Below are positions 1 through 5,732 of a DNA stretch of 6,039 nucleotides, piece by piece. Location of the stretch: the NCBI GenBank assembly GCA_002434335.1, contig DJJW01000081.1:1587-7625 (forward strand), given 5' to 3'. The notes under the pieces were generated by a model. It saw only the letters and a program-made list of their open reading frames with translations. It made no database searches and was not told the DNA's origin. Source of the stretch: Lachnoclostridium sp. UBA6558 (GTDB lineage Bacteria > Bacillota > Clostridia > Lachnospirales > Lachnospiraceae). Numbering within the stretch: the stretch's first letter is position 1; every line of letters starts with the position of its first letter. Both the position numbers and the translations under genes were made by a program.

Positions 1-22
1 TGATTTATACTCTCCCCCCAGG

Positions 23-176
23 GTGCGTCTGAAGACTTCTTGAGCCGAACTGCGCTTCCACCTTGTTCTTTCAGCAGCAATATGAAATGCAATGGGGGAT
101 TGCATTTTCTATATTGCAGCAAGTCATAAATTCAAGTGAGGCACTCAGAACGGTGCAATGAGTTTCAAACACGCTC
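23..176. repeat. Long imperfect palindrome, MITE-like repeat element
   Basis: The left arm starting GTGCGTCTGAAGACTTCTTG (23) can be aligned with the reverse complement of the right end, GAGCGTGTTTGAAACTCATT (from 176 backwards). The similarity continues inwards at a moderate level (shared CCG, CTG and CTTG blocks). It ends in a strong central hairpin: GCAATAT (77-83) pairs with ATATTGC (111-117), AAATGCAAT (85-93) pairs perfectly with ATTGCATTT (99-107), and GGGGG is the loop. A palindrome over the full length of about 150 bp, without a protein gene inside, is typical of miniature inverted-repeat elements or extragenic palindromic repeats. The end sequence TTTCAAACACGCTCTAG resembles a dispersed repeat I recall from Lachnospiraceae genomes, but that memory is unverified. 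No clear target-site duplication is visible. A structured RNA is the main alternative. Confidence 0.55.
77..117. other. Strong hairpin at the centre of the palindrome
   Basis: Two stacked perfect helices, 7 bp (77-83 with 111-117) and 9 bp (85-93 with 99-107), are separated by a small internal loop (G84 against 108-110) and closed by five G residues on the + strand. There is no T-tract directly after either side, so it does not look like a terminator. It is the tip of the larger repeat at 23-176. Confidence 0.6.
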
Positions 177-238
177 TAGCCTCTATTGTAATAAAGCTAC
201 TTAAACGTTTCGTAAATTCATTTGGTTGCATCTCTTTC

Positions 239-268
239 ATTATATCATCTTTTTTGGATTTGAAAAAC
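239..268 (-). promoter_or_regulatory. Possible leftward promoter
   Basis: The minus strand reads TATAAT at 244-239, an exact -10 consensus. A weak -35 (TTTTCA or TTTTTC, 16-17 bp further upstream on that strand) falls around 261-268. It would drive transcription leftwards into the palindrome at 23-176. AT-rich DNA often gives chance -10 boxes, so confidence is low. Confidence 0.25.
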
Positions 269-301
269 CTTTTTTCATATTTTTATGGTTTTGCATTTTT
301 T
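261..301 (+). terminator. Weak terminator-like hairpin with T-run
   Basis: TGAAAAACC (261-269) pairs with GGTTTTGCA (287-295) with one mismatch across a 17-nt loop, followed by six T residues (296-301). The stem is AT-rich and the loop is long, so it would be weak. It could stop transcription arriving from the left before the exporter promoter, or it may simply reflect the A/T-rich composition here. Confidence 0.2.
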
Positions 302-328
302 GTCGATATAATTGACCTTATATAACAA

Positions 329-383
329 TTGACATGCTTTTCATAACAAAGTACATTTTATTTTTGTGGTCTGATACTATAAT
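329..383 (+). promoter_or_regulatory. Promoter region of the ABC exporter operon
   Basis: An exact -35 box TTGACA (329-334) is followed after a 17-bp spacer by TACATT (352-357), a 4/6 match to the -10 consensus. A second, exact -10 box TATAAT lies at 378-383 but has no good -35 at the usual distance. Either would give a 5' untranslated region of roughly 70-100 nt before the start codon at 460. A copy of AATTGAC at 310-316, 17 bp upstream of the copy inside the -35 box, may be part of an operator. Confidence 0.5.
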
Positions 384-405
384 AGAACAGAATCTTAAAA
401 TACAG

Positions 406-441
406 ATGCTGCGCCATATCATAAAATACAGGCCGGCATAA
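406..441 (+). CDS. Possible 11-codon leader peptide
   Basis: A short ORF (ATG 406, TAA 439-441; peptide MLRHIIKYRPA) lies in the 5' untranslated region and ends four bases before the GGAGG of the first ABC gene. There is no convincing Shine-Dalgarno site ahead of it, which argues against translation. It is listed because related exporters (bmrCD of Bacillus subtilis) are controlled by translation of a small upstream ORF, bmrB. No clear terminator hairpin is visible between this ORF and the gene, so any control would have to work differently. Confidence 0.15.
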   Translation: MLRHIIKYRPA

Positions 442-445
442 GAGT

Positions 446-450
446 GGAGG
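446..450 (+). promoter_or_regulatory. Ribosome binding site of the first ABC gene
   Basis: GGAGG lies nine bases before the ATG at 460. This spacing supports the first Met rather than the second in-frame ATG (codon 4). Confidence 0.8.
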
Positions 451-459
451 CTAAATATT

Positions 460-2217
460 ATGACAGCTATGCAATGGGTTTTTTCATTTTTGAAAAAACA
501 CCGCTTTCGACTGATGACAGCATTGTTATTAGTTACCGTATCCTGTCTTTTGACCATCGTCAATCCTTACATATCCGGTATCATCGTGGATGATGTTATC
601 AAAGGCGGGAACACAGGAATACTTCCTGAACTGGTACTGCTTCTCATCGGTACTACTGTAGTAAGATCTCTTGTAAAATATCGATTTCTTGTGATATTTG
701 AGACTACTTCGCAGAACATGCTCTATAACATGCGTGATTATGTATACCGCAGATTCCTGGAAGAAGACTTTACCTTTTATAATAAGAACAGGACCGGTGA
801 TCTGATGTCAAGACAAACCGGTGATATGGATGCTATCAGGCACTTTGTTGCCTATGTAATTTATTCTGTTTATGAGAACTCGCTGCTGTTTATCATAGCT
901 CTGGTGATGATTTTTACAGTTGATTACAGGCTTGCTCTTTGTATGATTGCTGTTGTTCCCATAACAGTATTAATAACCCGCAAACAGCTGACTTCTGTTA
1001 AGGCTGCCTTTCATAATATCAGACAGCGCTTTTCAAGCCTTAACACCTTTGTGCAGGAAAATGTCAGCGGTAACCGTGTGGTAAAGGCCTTTGCCAAAGA
1101 AGATTATGAAATCCAGAAATTTAACAAGGAGAATGATGGCTACCGTGATGCAGAGCTTGCAGCTGCTGGTATCTGGAAGAAGTATGTGCCTATTTTCGAA
1201 TTCCTTGCCAACTTTCTGACGGTAATTCTTTACCTGGTGGGCGGTATCATGGTTATCAAAGGTTATATTTCCTTAGGAAAGATGGTAACTGTCAGCGGGT
1301 ACCTCTGGATGCTTAATAACCCTTTGAGAATGGCAGGCTGGCTGGCTAACGATTACCAGCGTTTTGTTACTTCCGCAGAGAAAATCTACTCAACGATTAA
1401 AGAGGAGCCAGGCATTAAGACCCCCTCCAAAGGACAGAAATCCAAACGCTTTGAAGGTATTCTGGAATTCAAAAATGTCCATTACAAAGCAGAAGACGAT
1501 GTTATCTTAACGGATATTAATTTCAAAGTAAAACCCGGTCAGACCGTAGGTATTATCGGTGCTACCGGTGCAGGTAAATCCACCCTTATGAACCTGTTAT
1601 GCCGTTTCTATGATGTTACCGATGGAGAAATTACTGTTGATGGTATTAATCTTAAGGACATGGACTTATACCAGCTGCGCAGCAATATCGGTATGGCAAT
1701 GCAGGATGTATTCCTGTTCTCTGATACCATTGAAGGTAATATTGCCTACGGTAATCCCAACTGTACCCTGGAGGAGGTACAAGAAGCAGCCAAGGTTGCC
1801 AATGCTCATGACTTTATTATGAATATGCCTGACGGCTATGATACCATTGTCGGTGAAAGAGGTATGGGTCTCTCCGGCGGACAGAAACAGCGTATTTCCT
1901 TAGCAAGAGCCCTGCTTAAGAATCCTTCCATCGTTATTCTTGACGACACAACCTCAGCCGTGGATATGGAAACTGAGACACAGATTCAGCAGCAGTTAGG
2001 TTCCCTGTCCGATAAAACAGTATTTATCATTGCCCACCGTATTTCCTCCATTAAAGATGCCGACCTCATTCTGGTATTGGATAACGGTAAGATTATTGAA
2101 TCCGGTAATCACGATTCTCTCATCAATAAAAGAGGCTATTATTATACGGTATTCAACCATCAATACGGTGAGTTCGACCAGTTTGCAGGCGGAAACTATA
2201 AGGAGGTGTACAATTAA
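460..2217 (+). CDS. Heterodimeric ABC exporter, degenerate-site half (BmrC/TM287-like)
   Basis: This 585-residue protein is a complete half-transporter: an exporter-type membrane domain (about six helices, near 17-41, 55-80, 128-153, 156-175, 245-270 and 270-292) followed by a nucleotide-binding domain from about 335. Visible motifs are A-loop Tyr342, Walker A GATGAGKST (367-375), Q-loop Gln415, signature LSGGQ (471-475), Walker B VILDD with Asp495-Asp496, D-loop SAVD (499-502) and switch His526. The catalytic Walker B Glu is replaced by Asp496, the known mark of the degenerate subunit in BmrC, LmrC and TM287 type pairs. The length equals that usual for BmrC (YheI). The protein should sit in the cytoplasmic membrane and, with the next gene product, export hydrophobic drugs or lipids using ATP. 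The exact substrate cannot be told from sequence. It overlaps the next gene by one base. The start is set by GGAGG at 446-450. Confidence 0.95.
   Translation: MTAMQWVFSFLKKHRFRLMTALLLVTVSCLLTIVNPYISGIIVDDVIKGGNTGILPELVLLLIGTTVVRSLVKYRFLVIFETTSQNMLYNMRDYVYRRFLEEDFTFYNKNRTGDLMSRQTGDMDAIRHFVAYVIYSVYENSLLFIIALVMIFTVDYRLALCMIAVVPITVLITRKQLTSVKAAFHNIRQRFSSLNTFVQENVSGNRVVKAFAKEDYEIQKFNKENDGYRDAELAAAGIWKKYVPIFEFLANFLTVILYLVGGIMVIKGYISLGKMVTVSGYLWMLNNPLRMAGWLANDYQRFVTSAEKIYSTIKEEPGIKTPSKGQKSKRFEGILEFKNVHYKAEDDVILTDINFKVKPGQTVGIIGATGAGKSTLMNLLCRFYDVTDGEITVDGINLKDMDLYQLRSNIGMAMQDVFLFSDTIEGNIAYGNPNCTLEEVQEAAKVANAHDFIMNMPDGYDTIVGERGMGLSGGQKQRISLARALLKNPSIVILDDTTSAVDMETETQIQQQLGSLSDKTVFIIAHRISSIKDADLILVLDNGKIIESGNHDSLINKRGYYYTVFNHQYGEFDQFAGGNYKEVYN
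2200..2206 (+). promoter_or_regulatory. Ribosome binding site of the second ABC gene, inside the first
   Basis: AAGGAGG lies within the last codons of the upstream gene, ten bases before the ATG at 2217. Together with the TAATG stop/start overlap it indicates coupled translation of the two subunits, as expected for a 1:1 complex. Confidence 0.85.
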
Positions 2218-4016
2218 TGGCCCGTAATAAATACGATATTGACGAAACCCTCCAGAGCGAATTCAGCTTTGATCAATTAAAACGACTTTATTCCTATATA
2301 AAGCCACATCGTAAGGAAATGTATTTCACAATCCTTTTAATGGTTATATCCAGTGCCCTTGGTATGTTCACACCAAGAATCCTGATGATGATCATGGATG
2401 ATTATATCCCCAATAAGAATATCAGGGGAGTTATTATGATTAGTATTGTTTTGATGCTGTTAAACCTTATAGTGGTAGTAATTCTTCGATTAAAGATTCA
2501 AATCACTACGAAACTTGGTCAGAACATCATCCATAAAATCAGAAGTGATATTTTTAACCACCTGCAGGAACTGCCCTTCTCCTATTATGATGACCGTCCT
2601 CACGGCAAGATTCAGGTAAGGGTTGTAAATTACGTTAACAGCTTAAGTGATCTGCTTTCAAACGGTATCATCAATACCATTACCGATTTGTTCAGTTTGA
2701 TCTTCATCGTAATATTTATGCTGTCCATTAATTTCAGACTGACCATTGTATGTTTACTGGGCCTTCCCATACTAATGGCGGTAATCTTCTTTATAAAAAA
2801 GAAACAGCGTATTGCCTGGCAGATTTCCAGTAACAAGTCCTCTAACTTAAATGCTTATATTGCAGAGAGTATTAATGGTATCCGTGTTACGCAGAGCTTT
2901 GTCAGAGAAGAGGAAAACATTAAGATTTTCAACAGCTTAAGCGGTAAATACAGCGATGCCTGGATGAAAGCAGTTAAATACAACTTCCTCTTATGGCCTG
3001 CCATCGATAATATCTCAACCCTTACCATGGCTGCTGTTTATATTCTTGGTGTAAGCTGGATTACAGGAGATGTAAGAGGTGTAACCGTCGGTGTTCTGAT
3101 TGCCTTTACCGGATATATCGGACGCTTCTGGGCACCTGTTAACACACTGGCAAGCTTTTATAATTCTCTTCTTACTGCTATCTCTTATCTGGAGAGAATC
3201 TTTGAAACCATTGACGAGCCGGTACTGGTAAAGGACAAAGAAGGTGCTGTGGAAATGCCTCTCATCAAAGGAACCGTGGATTTTAAAGACGTAGTTTTCA
3301 GCTACGAAGAAGGTATTCCGATCTTAAATGGAATCAACTTTACTGCCAAGCAGGGTGAATCCTTTGCCATAGTAGGCCCTACCGGTGCAGGTAAGACTAC
3401 CATCATCAACCTTATCAGCCGATTCTATAACCTGGATTCCGGAAGTATTCTGATAGATGGTGTGGATATTAATGATGTTACCATTAAATCCTTAAGAAAA
3501 CAGATGGGTGTCATGCTTCAGGACAGCTTCATCTTCTCAGGTACCATTATGGATAATATCCGTTACGGTAATATGGAAGCTACCAATGAACAGGTTATGG
3601 AGGCAGCTAAGACAGTATGTGCCCACGACTTTATCATGGGTCTGGAGAAAGGCTATGAAACAGAAGTTAATGAACGCGGCAGCCGCCTTTCTGCCGGCCA
3701 GCGTCAGCTTATATCCTTTGCAAGAGCACTTCTGGCAGATCCTAAGATTCTGATTCTGGATGAAGCTACTTCAAGTATTGACACAGAGACGGAGATTCTT
3801 TTACAGGAAGGCCTTGCAAAACTCTTAAAGGGTCGTACCTCCTTTATCATTGCACACCGTCTTTCCACCATAAAGAATTCCGACTGTATTCTCTATGTAG
3901 ATAAAGGTAAGATTCTTGAAATGGGTAACCATGATAAACTGATGGAAAATGACGGCTACTACCATAAGCTTTTCGTTTCCCAGTATGATTTCTTGAATAA
4001 AGCTGCAGATATATAA
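2217..4016 (+). CDS. Heterodimeric ABC exporter, catalytic half (BmrD/TM288-like)
   Basis: This 599-residue half-transporter has an N-terminal cytoplasmic stretch, about six membrane helices (near 35-58, 70-92, 150-171, 175-194, 258-283 and 285-310) and a nucleotide-binding domain from about 352. Motifs are A-loop Tyr363, Walker A GPTGAGKTT (387-395), Q-loop Gln435, signature LSAGQ (491-495), Walker B LILDE with catalytic Glu516, D-loop SSID (519-522) and switch His547. It carries the intact catalytic residues, while its signature has Ala in place of the first Gly. In the head-to-tail NBD dimer this altered signature would pair with the Asp-containing Walker B of the partner (degenerate site). 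Its own Walker A/B would pair with the partner's normal LSGGQ (active site). This is the division of labour known for TM287/288 and BmrCD. It lacks the long extracellular insertion that makes BmrD itself about 670 residues, so it is closer in size to TM288. Substrate unknown; multidrug export is the family default. Confidence 0.95.
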   Translation: MARNKYDIDETLQSEFSFDQLKRLYSYIKPHRKEMYFTILLMVISSALGMFTPRILMMIMDDYIPNKNIRGVIMISIVLMLLNLIVVVILRLKIQITTKLGQNIIHKIRSDIFNHLQELPFSYYDDRPHGKIQVRVVNYVNSLSDLLSNGIINTITDLFSLIFIVIFMLSINFRLTIVCLLGLPILMAVIFFIKKKQRIAWQISSNKSSNLNAYIAESINGIRVTQSFVREEENIKIFNSLSGKYSDAWMKAVKYNFLLWPAIDNISTLTMAAVYILGVSWITGDVRGVTVGVLIAFTGYIGRFWAPVNTLASFYNSLLTAISYLERIFETIDEPVLVKDKEGAVEMPLIKGTVDFKDVVFSYEEGIPILNGINFTAKQGESFAIVGPTGAGKTTIINLISRFYNLDSGSILIDGVDINDVTIKSLRKQMGVMLQDSFIFSGTIMDNIRYGNMEATNEQVMEAAKTVCAHDFIMGLEKGYETEVNERGSRLSAGQRQLISFARALLADPKILILDEATSSIDTETEILLQEGLAKLLKGRTSFIIAHRLSTIKNSDCILYVDKGKILEMGNHDKLMENDGYYHKLFVSQYDFLNKAADI

Positions 4017-4089
4017 ATAAAAGCAATATAGCACTCTTCTAAATATTATGAATTTTAAGCTGCCGGGCTTACTTCGCACTTTTAAAAAG

Positions 4090-4120
4090 CATTTATTATT
4101 AAGATACATTTATTATTAAG
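4090..4120 (+). repeat. Two-copy 14-bp direct repeat
   Basis: CATTTATTATTAAG occurs at 4090-4103 and again, identically, at 4107-4120, a period of 17 bp. It lies 73 bp after the exporter stop codon in AT-rich DNA. Replication slippage is the likely origin, and no function is evident. Confidence 0.75.
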
Positions 4121-4136
4121 CTATTGAATTTGAAAG

Positions 4137-4174
4137 CTGATGTATTTTAAACTAATGTATTTTAAAGCTAATGT
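4137..4174 (+). repeat. Degenerate tandem repeat, 15-bp unit, about 2.5 copies
   Basis: The units are CTGATGTATTTTAAA (4137-4151), CTAATGTATTTTAAA (4152-4166) and a partial CTAATGT (4168-4174) after one extra base. It follows directly on the other direct repeat, making about 85 bp of low-complexity sequence with no ORF or hairpin. Confidence 0.75.
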
Positions 4175-4191
4175 GAAGTGAGATCGGCCGC

Positions 4192-4256
4192 TTTACTTTA
4201 GGAAAAAATTGATATACTTATTTTATCCCTATGAATATTATTTTTCCTATAGTAAA
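4192..4256. repeat. Inverted repeat with 16-bp arms and a 33-bp spacer
   Basis: TTTACTTTAGGAAAAA (4192-4207) and TTTTTCCTATAGTAAA (4241-4256) are reverse complements at 15 of 16 positions. In RNA it would give a long AU-rich stem. No U-run follows it, so it is not a typical terminator. It may be an operator, the ends of a tiny remnant element, or the 5' fold of a transcript that continues into the small ORF at 4327. A -10-like TAAAAT (4253-4258) overlaps its right edge. Confidence 0.6.
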
Positions 4257-4310
4257 ATAAATTCGTTAAATGAAACCTTAGCATATCACATCACAATTAG
4301 TTTACTAGGA

Positions 4311-4316
4311 AAGGAG
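4311..4316 (+). promoter_or_regulatory. Strong ribosome binding site before the small ORF
   Basis: AAGGAG, ten bases ahead of an ATG at 4327, is as good as the sites of the confirmed genes in this window. It is the main reason to take the 30-codon ORF seriously. Confidence 0.5.
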
Positions 4317-4326
4317 ACGTTCTATC

Positions 4327-4419
4327 ATGAATCTGACTTATATGGTGTTTCGAAATGGAATTGAATATGGGCAGAGAAATGAATTTAAGGAACCTCTCTG
4401 CATTTCTACCCTTTTGTGA
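4327..4419 (+). CDS. Candidate 30-residue small protein or leader peptide
   Basis: ATG 4327 to TGA 4417-4419 encodes 30 residues beginning MNLTYMVFRNG and ending EPLCISTLL. I do not recognise it. Support comes from context: a strong AAGGAG site at the right distance and a rho-independent terminator 20 bases after the stop, so the whole looks like a compact transcription unit. It has no obvious membrane helix and one Cys near the end. The DNA of its second half can form two mutually exclusive 7-bp hairpins, so the region could instead be a structured RNA or an attenuation leader for the downstream GTPase gene. No confident promoter was found; transcription may read through from the exporter operon, which has no clear terminator of its own. 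Confidence 0.4.
   Translation: MNLTYMVFRNGIEYGQRNEFKEPLCISTLL
4369..4411 (+). other. Alternative hairpins inside the small ORF
   Basis: GCAGAGA (4371-4377) pairs perfectly with TCTCTGC (4395-4401). Alternatively AGAAATG (4375-4381) pairs with CATTTCT (4401-4407), and that stem can be extended by GGG (4369-4371) with CCC (4409-4411). The two folds share bases and exclude each other. Whether this is functional switching or chance is unknown. Confidence 0.35.
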
Positions 4420-4438
4420 AATGTTTGAATAAAAGCTT

Positions 4439-4462
4439 GCACGCAAACGGCGTGCTTTTTTT
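4439..4462 (+). terminator. Rho-independent terminator
   Basis: GCACGC (4439-4444) pairs with GCGTGC (4450-4455) across a five-base loop and is followed directly by seven T residues (4456-4462). This is the clearest intrinsic terminator in the window. It ends transcription from the exporter operon and/or the small ORF and separates both from the GTPase gene. Confidence 0.85.
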
Positions 4463-4543
4463 ATGCCTAAAATCACCTGATACTACACCATCTAAGTTCG
4501 CTTTTATGCCATAACCTCATTCATGGAATATGAAATTACAATT

Positions 4544-4586
4544 TGTTATACCAGAATTCATAGCTAGAAAGCAGTCTCTCTATATT
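4544..4586 (+). promoter_or_regulatory. Possible promoters of the RsgA gene
   Basis: Two weak candidates lie after the terminator. One is an extended -10 TGT-TATACC (4544-4552) with a poor -35. The other is TTCATA (4557-4562) followed after 18 bp by TATATT (4581-4586). The second leaves an untranslated leader of about 40 nt. A promoter must exist here if the terminator at 4439-4462 is efficient, but the sequence does not decide which. Confidence 0.25.
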
Positions 4587-4617
4587 CCAACTTAACGACA
4601 ATCAATTTTATTTATTC

Positions 4618-4623
4618 AGGAGG
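4618..4623 (+). promoter_or_regulatory. Ribosome binding site of the RsgA gene
   Basis: AGGAGG ends seven bases before the ATG at 4631 and fixes this start codon. Confidence 0.85.
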
Positions 4624-4630
4624 ATCTTAG

Positions 4631-5695
4631 ATGATTTCATTAGAAAATTACGGTTATACCGATTACTTTAGCAAGCAGATAACCGAAAAAGAAAAAGAGC
4701 TGGGTCTTATTCCAGCAAGAATAATATCCATTCAGAAGGAAACCTATAAGCTGATATCTGAAAGGGGTGAAAACAACGGCAAATTAAAAGGTTCTGTCTT
4801 TTATCAGGATATCGAGCTAAAGACATATCCATCTGTGGGAGATTTTGTGCTTATTAAGGCAAACAACCAGGGAGAGGATATTATATACCGAGTCCTTGAC
4901 AGACGCTCCAGTTTCTCCAGAGCCAATCCCTCCCTGCCTTCCAAAATATCCGGCGCCAGTGCTCAGATGGTTGCCACTAATTTCGATTATGTATTTGTAA
5001 TGGCATCCCTAAACCATGACTTTAACCTACGAAGACTGGAACGGTATCTGGCAGCAGCCTGGTATAGCGGCGGTGTGCCGGTTGTTATCCTGACCAAAGC
5101 AGATCTTTGTGAAGATTATGAGGAGAAGCTTGTTCAGACAGAGGCTATCGCTCCGGGTATTGGTGTTCATGCCATCAGCAGCCATACGGGTCAAGGTCTG
5201 GAAGAACTGAACCAATATCTGAAACCCGGTAAGACCCTTGTATTCATGGGTTCCTCCGGTATTGGTAAATCCTCACTGGTTAACAGTCTGGCCAGGGAGG
5301 ATCTTATGAAGGTTAATATCATCCGTGAGGACGACAGCAAAGGTCATCATACCACCACATACCGCCAGTTATTTGCCCTTGAAAGTGGTGCAATGATTAT
5401 TGATACCCCCGGTATGCGAGAACTCGGTATCTGGTCGGCAGACGAAGGCGTAAGTGAAGTTTTCTCCGATATTGAGGAGCTGATAGCAAGCTGCCGTTTC
5501 CATGACTGCAGTCATAGAACAGAGCCCGGATGTGCTGTCAAGAAAGCATTGGCAGAGGGAACTCTTACGAAATCCAGATTTCAGTCCTATTTAAAACTTG
5601 AAAAAGAAGCAAGATATACTGCAAAAAAAGCAGCAATGTTTGAGAAAAGGCTTCAGAATAATTTAAATACCTCTAAGAAAAGAAACAGCAGATAA
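4631..5695 (+). CDS. rsgA: Ribosome small subunit-dependent GTPase A, long form
   Basis: This 354-residue protein is a circularly permuted GTPase of the RsgA (YjeQ/YloQ) family. It binds the 30S subunit late in assembly, and GTP hydrolysis is stimulated by the ribosome. An N-terminal extension and OB-fold (about 25-95) precede the permuted G domain. The order of motifs is G4 TKAD (155-158), G1 GSSGIGKSS (207-215), G2 region GHHTTT (238-243), then G3 DTPG (258-261). A zinc site follows with Cys288, Cys293, His295 and Cys301 (CX4CXHX5C), and then a Lys/Arg-rich helical tail. All key residues are present. It is some 55-60 residues longer than the classic YloQ form (about 300), owing to an N-terminal segment beginning MISLENYGY and the basic tail. 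It is not next to the prpC-prkC genes that usually flank the housekeeping copy in Firmicutes, so it may be a second paralogue. The symbol is given on family grounds. Confidence 0.93.
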   Translation: MISLENYGYTDYFSKQITEKEKELGLIPARIISIQKETYKLISERGENNGKLKGSVFYQDIELKTYPSVGDFVLIKANNQGEDIIYRVLDRRSSFSRANPSLPSKISGASAQMVATNFDYVFVMASLNHDFNLRRLERYLAAAWYSGGVPVVILTKADLCEDYEEKLVQTEAIAPGIGVHAISSHTGQGLEELNQYLKPGKTLVFMGSSGIGKSSLVNSLAREDLMKVNIIREDDSKGHHTTTYRQLFALESGAMIIDTPGMRELGIWSADEGVSEVFSDIEELIASCRFHDCSHRTEPGCAVKKALAEGTLTKSRFQSYLKLEKEARYTAKKAAMFEKRLQNNLNTSKKRNSR

Positions 5696-5714
5696 TTATT
5701 GATTTGAGTGTCTA

Positions 5715-5732
5715 CTTATTTTTTTTAATAAG
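5715..5732 (+). terminator. Weak AT-only hairpin after rsgA
   Basis: CTTATT (5715-5720) pairs with AATAAG (5727-5732) around six T residues, 20 bases after the rsgA stop. The stem is almost all A-T and no T-run follows, so on its own it is a doubtful terminator. Its right arm is also the left arm of the larger fold at 5727-5811. Confidence 0.2.

Noticed and set aside
23..176. 6S RNA as an explanation of the long palindrome
   Set aside because: A long imperfect hairpin with a bubble would fit in outline, but I recognise none of the conserved 6S bases, the promoter would lie well outside the palindrome, and no terminator follows on the minus strand. The repeat-like ends favour a mobile element.
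318..563. 81-codon minus-strand ORF across the exporter promoter and gene start
   Set aside because: It overlaps the promoter, ribosome site and first codons of a clear ABC gene, its product resembles no known family, and no Shine-Dalgarno site precedes it.
3508..3753. 81-codon plus-strand ORF inside the second ABC gene
   Set aside because: It is out of frame with the conserved NBD and is a by-product of its codon use.
4056..4071. Terminator directly after the exporter operon (TAAGC/GCTTA stem)
   Set aside because: The stem is five base pairs and is not followed by a T-run.
3825..4109. 94-codon minus-strand ORF over the end of the second ABC gene
   Set aside because: Most of it is antisense to the conserved switch-His end of the NBD, so it is an open frame by chance.
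4192..4256. Invertible promoter flanked by the 16-bp inverted repeat
   Set aside because: The spacer is only 33 bp, too short for known invertible promoters, it holds no good promoter, and no site-specific recombinase is present.
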